Shown here in pieces: positions 36,950 to 47,811 of a DNA stretch of 64,000 nucleotides; position 1 is the stretch's first letter, and every line of letters starts with the position of its first letter. The stretch lies in the NCBI RefSeq assembly GCF_041146795.1, contig NC_135172.1, positions 11,646,137 through 11,710,136 of the forward strand, in the 5' to 3' direction. Position numbers and translations under genes: made by a program. Source of the DNA: Maylandia zebra (Eukaryota > Chordata > Actinopteri > Cichliformes > Cichlidae). The notes under the pieces were generated by a model. It did no database searches and had not been told where the DNA came from. It saw only the letters and a program-made list of their open reading frames with translations.

Positions 36950-39900
36950 ACATATGCACATGCTCATGTCACTGAACGAATGTATTAATTCCTGTTGTAT
37001 AAATAAAGAAAGCAGACGGTGACAGAGTGCAAGTCCGTGAGTGTCTCTTACATGTAGGAGCGCTCTGTCACTTGTCCTCGCAAGTAAAGACAACTGCAGT
37101 GTTTGTGTTTTCTAACTCAAGTGTCTCAGCTGAAGAATTGCGGGGTGATTTTAAGAAATCCCCTGTCAACAGGAAATGCAGAGTTTCTACCTCAGGTAGT
37201 GTTTAGAAATAAAATTAAGTCAGCATTAACATAGCATAAACATTTTATGAGTGGGTGAGAAGGTGGTTAGCACTGTTGCCTCACACCTGGTTCAAATCCA
37301 GGCTTCAGTCTCTCTGCATGCTGGAGCTGTGTCTGTGTGCGCTCTCTCTGAGTACTCTATCTCACAAAGACATGGGTTTGGTCAACTGATGAAATTAAGC
37401 ATAGGCATTATGTATTATGCCTTAATCAAGATATGTCAGAAGTACAATGTGTCTGTGAAGGTTCTCAGTCATCCAGGTCATCGTAGTCAAAGGAGCTTGC
37501 AAAGAAAAGCGTCTGGATATCTTTAAGTTGCTTGAAGACGTTTCACCTCTCATCCGAGAAGCTTCTTCAGTTCTAAGGTCAAATGGTGGAGAGTCCCAGA
37601 TATAAACCTAGTGGGAGTATCCCCCCACAGAGAGACAAAAGGACCCCCTGATGATCCTCTAATCGCCTGAGCCAAGGTGTGAAACTGGGTGTGGGTCCCA
37701 ATCAGCCAGAGTTTCGGGTGTGTTCATTGTGAAACCTGGCCCCACCTTATCATGCGAATTCCTGAGGTCAGATGGCCCAGGATGTGAGTGGGCGTTAAGG
37801 CGTCTGGGAAGGATCTCAAAACTGGATTATAGATGGCAGAGAGTTGGTGTCGTAAATGCGAGATCCCTTCCCAGACGCCTTTGACTCAGAAGTACAATAT
37901 TTTCCTTTTTTGCACTTAAAACATCACTGTAGTATGGCTAGTGCATATATAGTGCAAGATTCACAAATACACAACAGTGGCAGTAAAGATTAGATGTTTA
38001 TAGTTTTACTGCTGTTTACATTCACTGCCACTACCTTGGATGGGACCTTGAAACTTGAAAATGGATATGCAGAAGAAATGAATGGCTCGAGAAATCTGAT
38101 GATTGCATCATGCATTTGGTTGGATCTGTGCGATGACTTACATTACATATGTAAGACACAGTTGAATGATGGCTCTTCATATTCTTTTGTAACACAACAT
38201 GTACCTATTAAGAGCTAGTAGGTTTGAAAAATATAATATTTTTACTCTTGCTTACTGACAAACCATAATTACCTGTGACAGTCAGAGTAACTCCAGGAAA
38301 ATCAAACTGTTTCACTTCTTCATTTTCTGTTGTGATGGTGAACCTGTATTCTGCTGAGTCATCTCTCTTCAGCTTCTTTAATCTGAGGATGTGTTGGTTC
38401 TTCATGCTGTCATCATACTCCACATGATCTGCATCCTCAGTCAGGTTCCTCCTGATGTCCTCCTCAGCATTTCTCTTGACTTTATACCAACATTTAGACT
38501 GTATCTGCTGGTAGTCAGGATGTGAGTATTTACTGGAGATGTTGACTGAAGATCCTTCCAGAGCACAGATTCTGCTGTGGACATAATTCAAACTCCAGCA
38601 GGAATCATCATTAACACCTGAAATATCGATAAGACACAGATATTTTAACTGAATTTGTCAAATCAGTTTATTTATATTATATATTTAAACATAACAGATG
38701 TTGTGGGTCGGCTAACAACTGACAACAAAGTACAACGCAACAACTAAAAAGTACTTTAAATTACTGTAATAATTAGTGATAAAAATACAAAATCAACTAA
38801 ATAATTTATAAGAATAAAATAATAACATTAAAAATATATAAATCAGGAAAAGAAATATATTCAGGAAAATGAGAGACTGAGTTACTCTTGGCTGAGACTG
38901 AAAAAGCTGAGCAGAAGTCAGGAGATGAATACTGTTAGTATCATAGATGAGCAGATCTGAAGAGGGAGAGTTTTGGATCTGCAGCTGAGAATTGTGATGT
39001 GATCACCAACATTTACAAAATAATTTATCACTCATTAATGATCAAGAAACTGACCTAGTTTCAGTCATTGTGGAAATGTACAGTTTATGAGGTTGGGGAA
39101 AACTGCAGTGAGCTGAGACTCAAGAAGTCACTTAGATGAATGACGAAACGTTTCTCCTACTGAAAATGCTATGTCCAGATGAACAGAATGAACCGTTTTG
39201 GATTTACTAGTGTGATGACTAATAGACTTAGTATTAATTGCAAGAAGGGGTGATAATATTTTGAGAAACAAAAGCTTTAGTTCTTTGAAAGTTGAGAGAC
39301 AGTAAGTTTACTCACAGATGTCAGCAGAGCGCACATCCTCAAGACCTTTTACAGCACAAGACAAACTGTCTGGATGAGAGATGGAAAACTGAATCTGTTT
39401 TCCCTCCTGCACTGTAGGCTTTCTGGTCTCATACCACACAAAGGAAATCAGAGGGTCAGTGAGAAAACAGCTGCTGTTACAGGTCAGTCTGATGTGACCT
39501 CTGTGTTCAGCAGGCCTCTGGACATGAATTTCTGTTGGGAGATGATGAACACATTTTCCACCAGTTCATCTCTGTCATGTCAAATAAATTAAGAAATAAA
39601 AATGAAATTTCAAAGTGCAGTTTGTCCAGAACTTCACCTCTGGGATATGTGATGGAGCAGGACTCGTCCACTGATGTCTGCTGAGAAGAACACATTCTCC
39701 CTTTAGCATAGGTCACACTGAAGCAGGTCTCTGTGATGGAACCTGAGAAAAACCAACAACTTTCCGTAAATTCATTAGAGTCTGAAGAGTAAAGTGTTTG
39801 TGTTTAACATCTCATAACATGATGAGGAGGTGTCCATCATGACTCACCCACAGAGACTTCAGGGGCTCTGAGATCCTCGTAGCCTTTGACAGCACAGGAG

Positions 39901-40814
39901 TATGTGACTGCTTCCTCCCTGCTGAGCAGCTCTTGGTACCAGGGAGACCAGTCCTCATAGAGAAACTCTCTGTTCTTGTACCAGATGTAGGCTGCAGGCT
40001 TTTCAGTCAAAGGACAGCTGCTGCTGCACATCAGTGTTACTGTCTGTCCCTCTGTGGCAGGAATCACCTTTACCTGCAGCTCTGAGAGGTCACATGACCA
40101 ACATGAATACACTGATCATTCATAAACTCATTCATTTATGATGCATTTGTAAAAAGAACTGTACCTGTAACTTGGAGATGAATTCCACTTTGTTGGCACT
40201 TTGATCTGTCAGCAGTTTTAATGCAGCAGTAAAAATTTGCATCTCTCTCTGTCAGATTATTGATTGTTAGAGTGAAATTACTCTCTGCTGACATGCTGTA
40301 CTTTACATGTGTTTCATCTACTGAGAACATTATCTTGGAGACAGTATCGTGTCCAGTGTACCAGCCATTTCTTGCAGTGAGATGTTGATGTGAGCAGGGC
40401 AGATTCACTGATGAACCTTTCAAGGCACAGATGCTGTTTGCTTTTCCCTGAACACCTTTAACACAACATGTGATTAGAAAACATGGTGAACATTTATGCT
40501 AACTTTCTTTTCTGTGCTAATCTGTGATGACAGCATGTTACTGTAAAGGATCACAATCTGGTGCTTTGATACACTTGACAGTTCAGAACTTCAAAACAAG
40601 AAAAAATCATGTTAACAGTAAATCTCTTAAGTGAGGTTTTTTTTAGGAAATTCACTTTAATTTAACTTCTGAGAAAAACTTGTAACTTTCTGCATCTTTT
40701 TCTAGATTCCAGAAACATCATCACAGTCATCATGAGGAGGAGAAACAAATTATTCCTACCTGACAGACACAGAATGAAACCCAGAAACAAACATCCAGCT
40801 TCTGCCAACAACAT
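33331..40814 (-). CDS. Gene D: CD22/Siglec-like receptor with divergent tail, complete
   Basis: Exons: 40760-40814 (signal peptide), 40165-40455 (D1), 39848-40081 (D2), 39638-39742 (D3 half V), 39316-39531 (D4), 38273-38617 (D5), 33774-34119 (D6+TM), 33641-33680 (40-base tail exon), 33331-33504 (final tail exon, stop at 33331-33333). They sum to 1806 bases, or 601 residues plus stop, all in phase. The ectodomain is close to C. The tail is unlike A-C: DYSEI, TLYSTI (ITSM-like TxYxxI) and PYDVV tyrosine motifs, suggesting a different adaptor set. The 4.1-kb intron between D5 and D6 is packed with mobile DNA: two SINE-like copies, an RTE-like LINE, a solo LTR and a Penelope fragment. Whether transcripts really bridge this intron needs RNA evidence; D6-tail could belong to a separate unit. 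D5 lacks canonical Ig cysteines. Confidence 0.78.
34212..34492 (+). repeat. SINE-like dispersed repeat, copy 3
   Basis: 'ggtaaatg', 'tatataacacttttctac', 'aaagtgctttacacaa', 'catcttgcccaaggatac' and 'gattgaaccaccaacc' in order, in the D5-D6 intron of gene D. Confidence 0.65.
34710..35697 (+). mobile_element. RTE-like (possibly Rex3-like) LINE, 3' half
   Basis: Encodes the catalytic LIFADDVVLLASS box near 34880, then VEEFKYLGVLF, a stop at 35217, PTLTYGHELWVV, LRRVAGLSLRDRVRSS and RPRGRPRTRWRDYM to a stop near 35640. It ends in (GGAT)n at 35682-35697, a typical RTE tail. A deletion removes the section between the DLE box and FADD. Clade assignment is tentative. Inactive. Confidence 0.75.
35930..36110 (-). 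repeat. SINE-like dispersed repeat, copy 4 (inverse)
   Basis: On the plus strand it reads 'gccccagggcagctgtggct' and 'gtgaagcgctttggggtcc', ending in three 'atttacc' units: the complement of the family seen at 16019 and 17905. Confidence 0.6.
36685..37168 (+). mobile_element. Solo retroviral LTR
   Basis: Begins TGTCAATAGAG and ends CCCTGTCA, flanked by a 5-bp duplication acagg (36680-36684 and 37169-37173). Its first 90 bases match the 5' end of the LTR at 53943 (attgtattt, gtcagtataa, ttttaatgatataagttt). It also has the CA tract and a 'gtataaataaag' TATA-like box at about 36998. A relic of recombination between LTRs, inside the D5-D6 intron of gene D. Confidence 0.85.
36877..36946. repeat. 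(CA)n microsatellite within solo LTR
   Basis: About 35 CA units, at the position where the related LTRs at 54335 and 61611 also carry CA tracts. Confidence 0.95.
37255..37390 (+). repeat. Fragment of the 29970 repeat family
   Basis: 'ggtggttagcactgttgcc' and 'ggttcaaatcc', then 'agtactct..ctcacaaagacatg', a diverged and truncated copy. Confidence 0.5.
37449..37885 (-). mobile_element. Penelope-like element, short copy with fold-back end
   Basis: Flanked by the 13-bp direct repeat tcagaagtacaat (37436-37448 and 37886-37898). The content matches 21302-21700. Its far end is inverted on itself: 37798-37816 is complementary to 37861-37880 with one base missing, leaving a hairpin of about 20 bp. 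Confidence 0.85.
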
Positions 40815-41874
40815 GGCTGCTGTAGATTTTCTCTTCTAATCAAAAAGTTGATTATGTGAATATAATTTAGTCCTTGCTATGACTTCTGTTAATATCAAAA
40901 TTTATAAAATATCAGAAATGTGAATAAATGTTCAAATTCATGAGCTGTCTAAGAGGAAAACCTGAATACAGAGCTGATTTCAGCGTGTCTGCAGGACAAA
41001 CACGTTTTAACACGACCAAAGTCACTTCCTCCTTTATGATAATTTTTTTTTCACAACAGAGCCCTCTAGTGAAGAATGCATGTTTGCAGCAGCTATTGGA
41101 CTCTTACTTTTGAATTTATAGTGGGGTTTTTTGTGTATTGTCACACTTCTTGTCTTTGTTATTTTTAAAATTTACAAAGCATCCCAATTAAATATGCTAC
41201 ATGACCACATTTCATTACATTTTCATCAAAAAACCCAAAGTTGTTACTATTGGCAGAGTAACAACAATGGTGCGGCATTAATGGTTATTGTGGTGCAGAA
41301 AAAGAAACTTACCAGAACCACTAACAGGCGTGATATTTTTATTTTTCAAAATATCATTTCATTTCATTCATCTGTAAATATACTTCAGTAAATGAGCAGT
41401 AAAGGTAGTCTATTGCTATATATAATAAATACATGTGTGTTTTTATATATTACTAGTATACTCACCTTTGTAAAGTCTAAATTAAAAAAAATCAGACCAA
41501 GCAGATTTACTGATAAAGATGCAGTGACTGGCCTATATTAGTATACAGAAATAGAAAAAAGAAGAAAAACGATTACATTTTTTTTTATAACACATCAAAT
41601 GTCTTCACTGGGTCTATACTTCATCCATGTTTGGACGAGAGAGAGAGAGAGAGGGGGGGGGGGGGGGGTATTATATGAATGGTAGCAGTGTGAGCCTCTA
41701 AAAGCTGTGTGTACTGTTCAGTAATATTTGTACCCTCTTTTACTCTGTTTTATTCATATTTTGTGGGAACCAAAATTTTCATTCATTTTATCTCAAATAT
41801 CTTTAGCGTTTCTCTGAATTTCAATTTTCTATCACTGCTAAGATGGAGCTGTTTTCAGGTCGTGATTAGGCAGG
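40815..41874. other. Upstream region of gene D; no gene seen
   Basis: AT-rich, with a GA/G tract at 41636-41669. It should hold the gene D promoter, but no element is clear to me. Confidence 0.35.
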
Positions 41875-42250
41875 AATCACCTTTACCTTCAGCTCTGAGA
41901 GGATATGCATTCATCGGTGTGATAATCATAAAATAATCACTGTTTGCAAGCATCATACTGAAACAATGAGTTTAACTCTCCTGTCCCAGCAGTGTTCTTG
42001 GTTGTTTCTATACTTGTTGCAGTAGTAAATGTTTGCATCACTTTCTCTCACATCCTTGATCACCTGTGTGGGGAAGCCATCAGACACGCCCACGACCCTG
42101 GTTTCGTCTGTAGAGAACATACTTGTTGCCCTGCTTGTGCATAGTGTACCATTTCCAGTTGGACTTTGCTTTATCTGACCTTTTAATCCATAGATGTTTT
42201 AGATGTTTTTTGTGTGTCCAGTCATCCCTTTACCAGAAACTTTCATTAGC
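41875..42250 (-). pseudogene. Fossil D1 (V-type Ig) of a fifth receptor unit
   Basis: Only the first bases of a D2 exon survive (41875-41902, matching the conserved GCAGGAATCACCTTTACCT start), followed at 41985-42240 by a V-like domain. The minus strand shows a TMHKQ segment after the C-strand Trp, a DVRESDANIYYC F-strand and the conserved 'aaagtttc' intron-side sequence near 42235. Frame breaks and the missing remainder make it non-functional. It lies upstream of gene D. Confidence 0.6.
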
Positions 42251-42509
42251 AGACATCAAAGTTTTTAAATGAAACAAAGAAGTGAACCTTAAAGAACATG
42301 TATGCTTTCCTGCTTACATGTTCTAAAAGCATGGCTCTCCTCAACCTTCTCCTCATCCTTCAACTTTATTCAGAAACATTGATGGTACAGCTGTTTTTGT
42401 ATGCCTAATCACTGTCATGACAACAAGGTAGGTTGTTGTTTTGTAGGTGATGACAGATGGCGTTAAGTTATTATATAAAAATGTCCTTCCTTCTTTAGAA
42501 GGAATTCAT

Positions 42510-42666
42510 CTTAGTAAAAGAAGAAGAGGACATAGCGTGACAAGAAAGGAACCTTGGTACTGTATGAGGAGGACAGCAGTGGGACAGAGAGGGTGAGGCT
42601 GCTGGAGGACATGTATCAGAACAGTAAAACAGAGGTGAGGTGTGTGGTTGGGGTGAGAGATGGATT
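42510..42666 (+). mobile_element. Small LINE reverse-transcriptase fragment of a second family
   Basis: The plus strand encodes VRLLEDMYQNSKTEV and a GVRDGF turn, a segment just before the YxDD region in RTE-type enzymes. It joins abruptly to the next LINE at about 42666. Confidence 0.5.
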
Positions 42667-45600
42667 CAAACACAGACACACACACTGTAAGACTTGGCCC
42701 TAATGTCTCCTCAAATCGCACACTGAGCACTGGCTCCCCACCGGGCTGTGTGCTGAGCCCCCTCCTGTATTTTCTCTACACCCACCACTGCAGTTCGACC
42801 CACAACAACAAACTCATCATCAAGTTTGCTGATGACACCACAGTAGTCAGACTCATCTCAAAGGCAGAGGAGGCAGACTACAGAGAGGAAGTCCTGAAGC
42901 TGGCAGCATGGTGTTCAGAGAACAACATGCCAGTGAACACTAAGAAAACCAAAGAGGTCATTGTTGACTTCAGGAGGCACAGCACTGACATACCTCCCCC
43001 CCCCCCCTTTACATCCACGGGGACTGTGTGGAGAGGGTCCACTCCTTCTGGTTCCTTGGTGTCCTCATCTCTGCTGACATCTCCTGGACAGATAACATCT
43101 CAGTGGTCATCAAGAAGGCCCAACGTTCGTCGGGGGGTTCCCCAGGAGCATCTTCCTTGGGTGGCTCAACCCGGGGTAGCGGTCATGGCCTATTAGGGGC
43201 TCTGTTGGCTCTTAGGTGACGGTTTCCTCGTGGCTGCGTGCAGCATGGCTAGGGGAGGGTCTGTGCTGACGGACGTGGGTTACTGACCTGGTAGCCTGGC
43301 TGCCCCTGGGTGGGTCTGGGACGGGCGTGAGGTTCTGGGGGCGCTCCGTCTCTGGGCTGGGGCCCTGGCTGGGCCTCGGGGGCTTGGGTCCTGGTTGGTA
43401 TGTTGCTGGGGTTGTGGGCGGGTGGGTGTATGGGGGCCCGGCCCTGGCGCAGGGTGCTGCCAGTGCATCGAGCCACCTGGGGGGCTCTTCAACTGGTGGG
43501 GGGGTGTTACACCTTGCAGGAGCTCTCCTCTCTTCAGGAACTCACTCTGCAGGAGGGGGAGATATAGGAGAGGTGGAGGAAGATCTCAGCCTGGGCGTCT
43601 ATTGTCTTGTGTAGTCTGGAAGATGAGTGGATGATGGGGTGGGTGCAGTTTTCTCTGTGGTGGGGTCAGGTGGGCTGTCCCGGGCTCTGTGGGGCTGGGC
43701 GGCGCTGCTGTTCTGGGCCCCGGTCCGGATGGGCCTGGGTCCCCTTTCCCTGGCGGGTTGCGGAGTATGGAGGTGCCTACTGGGTTCAGCGGGGGAGCTG
43801 GCCCCAGGGAGGGGTCACTTGCCCCTCCCTTCCTTCCCTCCCCATCTCCAGCTGCCTCCCTCTTCCCGTTCCACCACAACCACCCACACATGCAGGTCCT
43901 TGGGGTAAAGGTGTGTCACCAGGGTGCAGGGGAGGCATCCCCCCCTCTGTCCCCTTCTGGCTTCTTGTGCCTTAATTTTATCTCACAACTTAGACATTCA
44001 CATTATTCACACTCTCATAACACATACATATAGGATCTTGGGGGTGGGCACGCTACACGGACTCCAAAAGACCATCAGGGTGTACACCTCACCCCTGGCG
44101 TCGTTGCCCACCTCTCAATTTTAAATACAGACACTGAGGGCTATCAGGAGGGACTACCTGCTGCTCTCTGGCAGGTAGCTCCATGCCCTCCTGGGTTTTA
44201 AATGCACCTTAGAACACACATGCATCAACACTACATATGAGTGGGCGGAGGGAGGTTTTGGAGTCTTCTCTCACCCCCATTCTCTGCGACCTGCTGGAGC
44301 GGGGGGCCGGGAGGAGGAGTTGGCCATCCGACTGGGGTCTGGAATGTGGGGCCTCCCTGCTGCTGCGGAGTCGGGACGGTCTGCTTCTCGCCACCACAGG
44401 GAAAAAGGGTAACACCACCTGGGTCTGGGTGCAGTTCCCCCCTCCAGCGGCAAAGGTACCTAGACCAGGTTCTTAGAGTACGCTTGGGGAGTGTGATCGT
44501 GTGTACAGCGTCTCTTTATGTCTGTCTCCACGTTGGTTGAGTGTGGAGTAAGTGCATATGAGAGCATGAGGGTGGGAATGGATGTTTGTATCTGTGTGTG
44601 CCTGTTTGTCTGTGTCCATATGTCAGGTCGGGTATCAGACGCCACCTCTCTGGGGACATCTCAGGCCCTCTAAGGTATGGAGGCCTATCACCCACCACCA
44701 CTTCCCCTGCCAGTGGCAGACGCCCTCAGACATCAGCGCGTTGGTGGTTCTTTGTGTCCGGGGGTGGGCGCCCAGGTACACACCGGCTCACTCCTTGGTG
44801 GCTGCTTATCAGGGCCTGGAGCCTGGGGCTCGCTCGGGCCACTTCGGGGGTGGGGTGCCCTCGGCCTCTCGGCCTGGGGTTCAGTCACTCTGGCGCAGCT
44901 GGCTGCCGGCGGAGCTCACGGGCACATCACTGCAACCCCCCCTGGCTTCTGCTCCGCAGCTGCTGAGTGAGCCCTCATCTGGGACTCTCCTCAGCTCTTT
45001 CTGGGACAGTGGCGCGGCTGCCCCTCTGTTGGCCTTCCTTGGTCTCTTGTGTTCTGGGGGCCTCTGGATGTCTGGAGTCTTGATCTCCTCCATACCTGCT
45101 TCATGCCCTGGAGGACGGGGCTGTGGCCCCCCCACACCCTCTAGCAGATCATTACATGAAGGAACCTTTTAAAAACAAACGTGTTCATGCTCACAGGTGT
45201 ACACACGGGTGCTCACACACACAAACGACACCCTTTTTGGCTCCTACCTCAAAGCACACTGTGCGCTGTCGATATTACGTGCTGCACAATAATGTTTAAT
45301 ATTTAATATTTACTGTTATATTCCCATATATCATCGTGATGTTGTTTATTGTATTGCTCTCATTTTCTTCTGCTTGTTTTCTTTTTTCTTTCTCAACAGG
45401 CGATCCAGGTGATTGATATATGCATTTTTTTTTGTGTGTCTGCTTATTTAGTTGGTTTTTGGGGTTTTTTTGCCCTTTATCCCCGTCCCTCTTCTCCGCA
45501 GTTTTTTTCCCCCTCTTCCTTTCTCCCTTTTCTTTTCCTCATTAAAGTCTGTCCCGTAACTAGCAAGTGAAAATTAAAAAAAATAATAAAATAAACAATA

Positions 45601-46090
45601 AAAGGTGAATCAAATAGACCATTACGGCAAGGCTGGGATGGTCAACTTGGTAAAGTAAATCCGTTGGGCATCTTTCCTCGCCTTTAGACAATAATTCTGA
45701 TGGCAAAAGAACCAAACGGGACAGGCAAAAAAACAAAAAAACAAAAAAAAAAGGCCCAACGTTGCCTGCACTTCCTGAGGGCCCTCAGGAAGTACAAGCT
45801 GAACTCCAACCTGCTGCTGACCCTCTACCACTCGTGCATTGAGAGCCTGCTAACTTACAGCATCACGGTATGGTACGGCAGCTGCACTGAGTTGGATAGA
45901 CCGAGGCTTCAGAGTGTAGTCATGACAGCACAAAAGATCATCAGCTGCCCTCTCCCCTCCCTGATGGACATTTATTCCTCCCGCTGCCTCAACAGAGCAG
46001 CAAACGTCATCAACGACGGCTTCCACCCTGGTTTCAACATGTTCAGCCTGCTTCCCTAAAGGAAGTGCTACAGGTGCATCAGCAAATGTT
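42660..46090 (+). mobile_element. Rex1/L2-like LINE copy split by an insertion
   Basis: The left part (42666-43127) encodes [13 protein letters not shown], the catalytic [10 protein letters not shown] box and NTKKTKEVIVDFRR. The right part (45764-46085) resumes with LRALRKYKLNSNLL, YGSCTELDRPRLQ and SLMDIYSSRCL. The two parts are contiguous once 43128-45750 is removed. 5'-truncated and missing its 3' tail. Same general family as 49186-51440 but clearly a different subfamily. Confidence 0.8.
43128..45750 (+). mobile_element. GC-rich 2.6-kb insertion of unknown class
   Basis: Flanked by an exact 13-bp duplication aaggcccaacgtt (43115-43127 and 45751-45763) and ending in an A-rich run (about 45724-45750), the signature of LINE-machinery insertion. 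The interior is strikingly GC-rich on its left two-thirds and T-rich near 45340-45540. Several frames are open for 60-200 codons, but none shows reverse transcriptase, nuclease or other domains; the openness follows from base composition. It could be a non-autonomous retroelement, the non-coding end of a LINE, or a processed transcript. Confidence 0.75.
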
Positions 46091-46447
46091 TGCCAGGGGG
46101 CCAGAATTTTCTTTCTAATTGTCATGTCTAGCTTTTCATAAATAATTATCTGAATCCTACAACCAAAGTTTTCATCTGATGTAAAATGTATAAAAATTCA
46201 TTATTTGATATAGGAACTATTAAGTCAAATTTATAACCTAGCAAGCTGTAGTACCTTTTCCTTTGGGAAGATACCATCTGTGCAGTCTGCAATTTTGTTG
46301 AAGAAAGATGTTGAATCTATTTAATTATTGTAGAAAAATTATTGATTTCTGTACATTTTCTTACGCGTGCATTAAATTAAAGTTGACTACGTCAATTAAG
46401 CATTCTGAGGTGGAAGGTGGGGGGTGGTTCCCTATTTTTTTTTTTTT
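46090..46447. mobile_element. Old hAT remnant, left part
   Basis: Matches 10905-11278 of the element at 10245-11618 ('aataattatctga', 'ccttttcctttgggaag', 'tttgttgaagaaagatg'). Its own 5' end is missing where it meets the LINE. Continues at 53109. Confidence 0.75.
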
Positions 46448-46469
46448 GCTGGGAGTAGACTTGTAGTCA

Positions 46470-46605
46470 AGACCGCCTAATCCAAGACCAAGACAAGACC
46501 AAGACCAGAGGGTATCGAGACCAAGACAAGACCAAGACCAGAGGGTATCGAGACCAAGACCGAGACCAAGACCAAGTCGAGACGAGACCAAGACCAGGAC
46601 AAAAA
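46470..46605. repeat. hAT subterminal repeat array, left
   Basis: Tandem 'accaagac/agaccaagac' units, including two copies of a 39-base segment with 'cagagggtatcgagacc'. Such subterminal arrays bind transposase in hAT elements. Confidence 0.75.
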
Positions 46606-47250
46606 AAGACTAACTTTTGTGTGCTTTTGAGGGCTGACATGATGGTACTGACTGGCCCCAAAGTCATCTGACAAAACAGCGATCACCTCCAACAACTAAA
46701 ATATGAAATATGTAACTGGTTTCAGTTATACTTTATATATAGATAAAATTGTAACATCAAACTGAAGATTATAAACTTGAAATTGCATCATGTCCTATTG
46801 TAGTAGTACTAGCCAAATTACACTGTATGATACCAACTTCCCTAAAATGGATAAGGCCTGTCAACACAAAGTGATATGCAGATGTTATTTAAAAGTCAAT
46901 GGTCACATTTATTTAGTCAAACAACACCATTTTAAGTAAAATTCTGTAATCAAACAATATAAAGACATGTGCACACCTCACATGAATCAGATGCAAACTA
47001 CAAATATTACATACCAATACAAATTGTGCATTAATAAGAATAAGAACAAGTGCTTAAAAGATTCTGGCATCTTGATGTCTTCAGTGGCATGAGATTACAA
47101 CACACTGCCAATGAAATCAAGCCTGTTGTTCAGTAGGGCAGGAACAATAGAACACAGACATTATGAACAAATAACAAATATCTTATGAACAAATATATAA
47201 TGAACAAACAGCATATTTTCAGAGAGGAGTGAGAGAAAACAGTTCACATT

Positions 47251-47669
47251 TTAAAACAGTGATTGATTGCACTTCAAGAAAACTAAAGATTGCAACATCT
47301 TATAGCCTAGCCGTGCGCGGTGGGGTCTCATTAGAATGCCTCCTCTACTAAAAACCCTCTCAACTGGGGCAGAAGAGGCAGGGACAGAGAGGACCTTCAA
47401 GGCAACACTGTGTAGACTGGGGAAACGCTCTTTGTTTTTTGACCAAAAGGTGAATGCATCACAGTCAGAGTCATTTATGCCGTCTAGGTACTTGCTTATT
47501 TGTGCATCAGTGCTCGAGTCCTGGCTTGTGCTGCGTTGCAACCTAAATGCCTTGTAGCGTGAAAGAAGACGTTGTTTTGGGGGTGGCGCTGAGTCACTAT
47601 CTGATAATTCTGTGTCTTCTTCTGTTGGTGCTGTAGGTCCGTCTCTGTCTACCTCTGTGATCAAAAGGT
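47251..47669 (-). CDS. hAT transposase C-terminal (dimerisation) exon
   Basis: After an acceptor at 47670-47671 the frame encodes an acidic linker (TEEDTELSDSDSAPP), then the hATC dimerisation domain: FWSKNKERFPSLHSVALKVL, PASSAPVERVFSRGG and LGYKMLQSLVFLKCN. The E before RVFS is the conserved hAT acidic residue. Open to its stop at 47251. Confidence 0.88.
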
Positions 47670-47811
47670 CTGGAAAAGGGTGCACACACACACATACAAA
47701 GACAGGATTAGACAGGATGCTTCTAATGATGCTATAAAACCAAAGACAGTGATATTAAGTGGAACAACAAAAACAACAATAACAATAAATTATTATTATT
47801 ATACAATAACC

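Noticed and set aside
43327..45172. Several long open frames of 60-200 codons on both strands
   Set aside because: They overlap each other in a strongly GC-skewed insertion, share no domain features and lack consistent codon structure.
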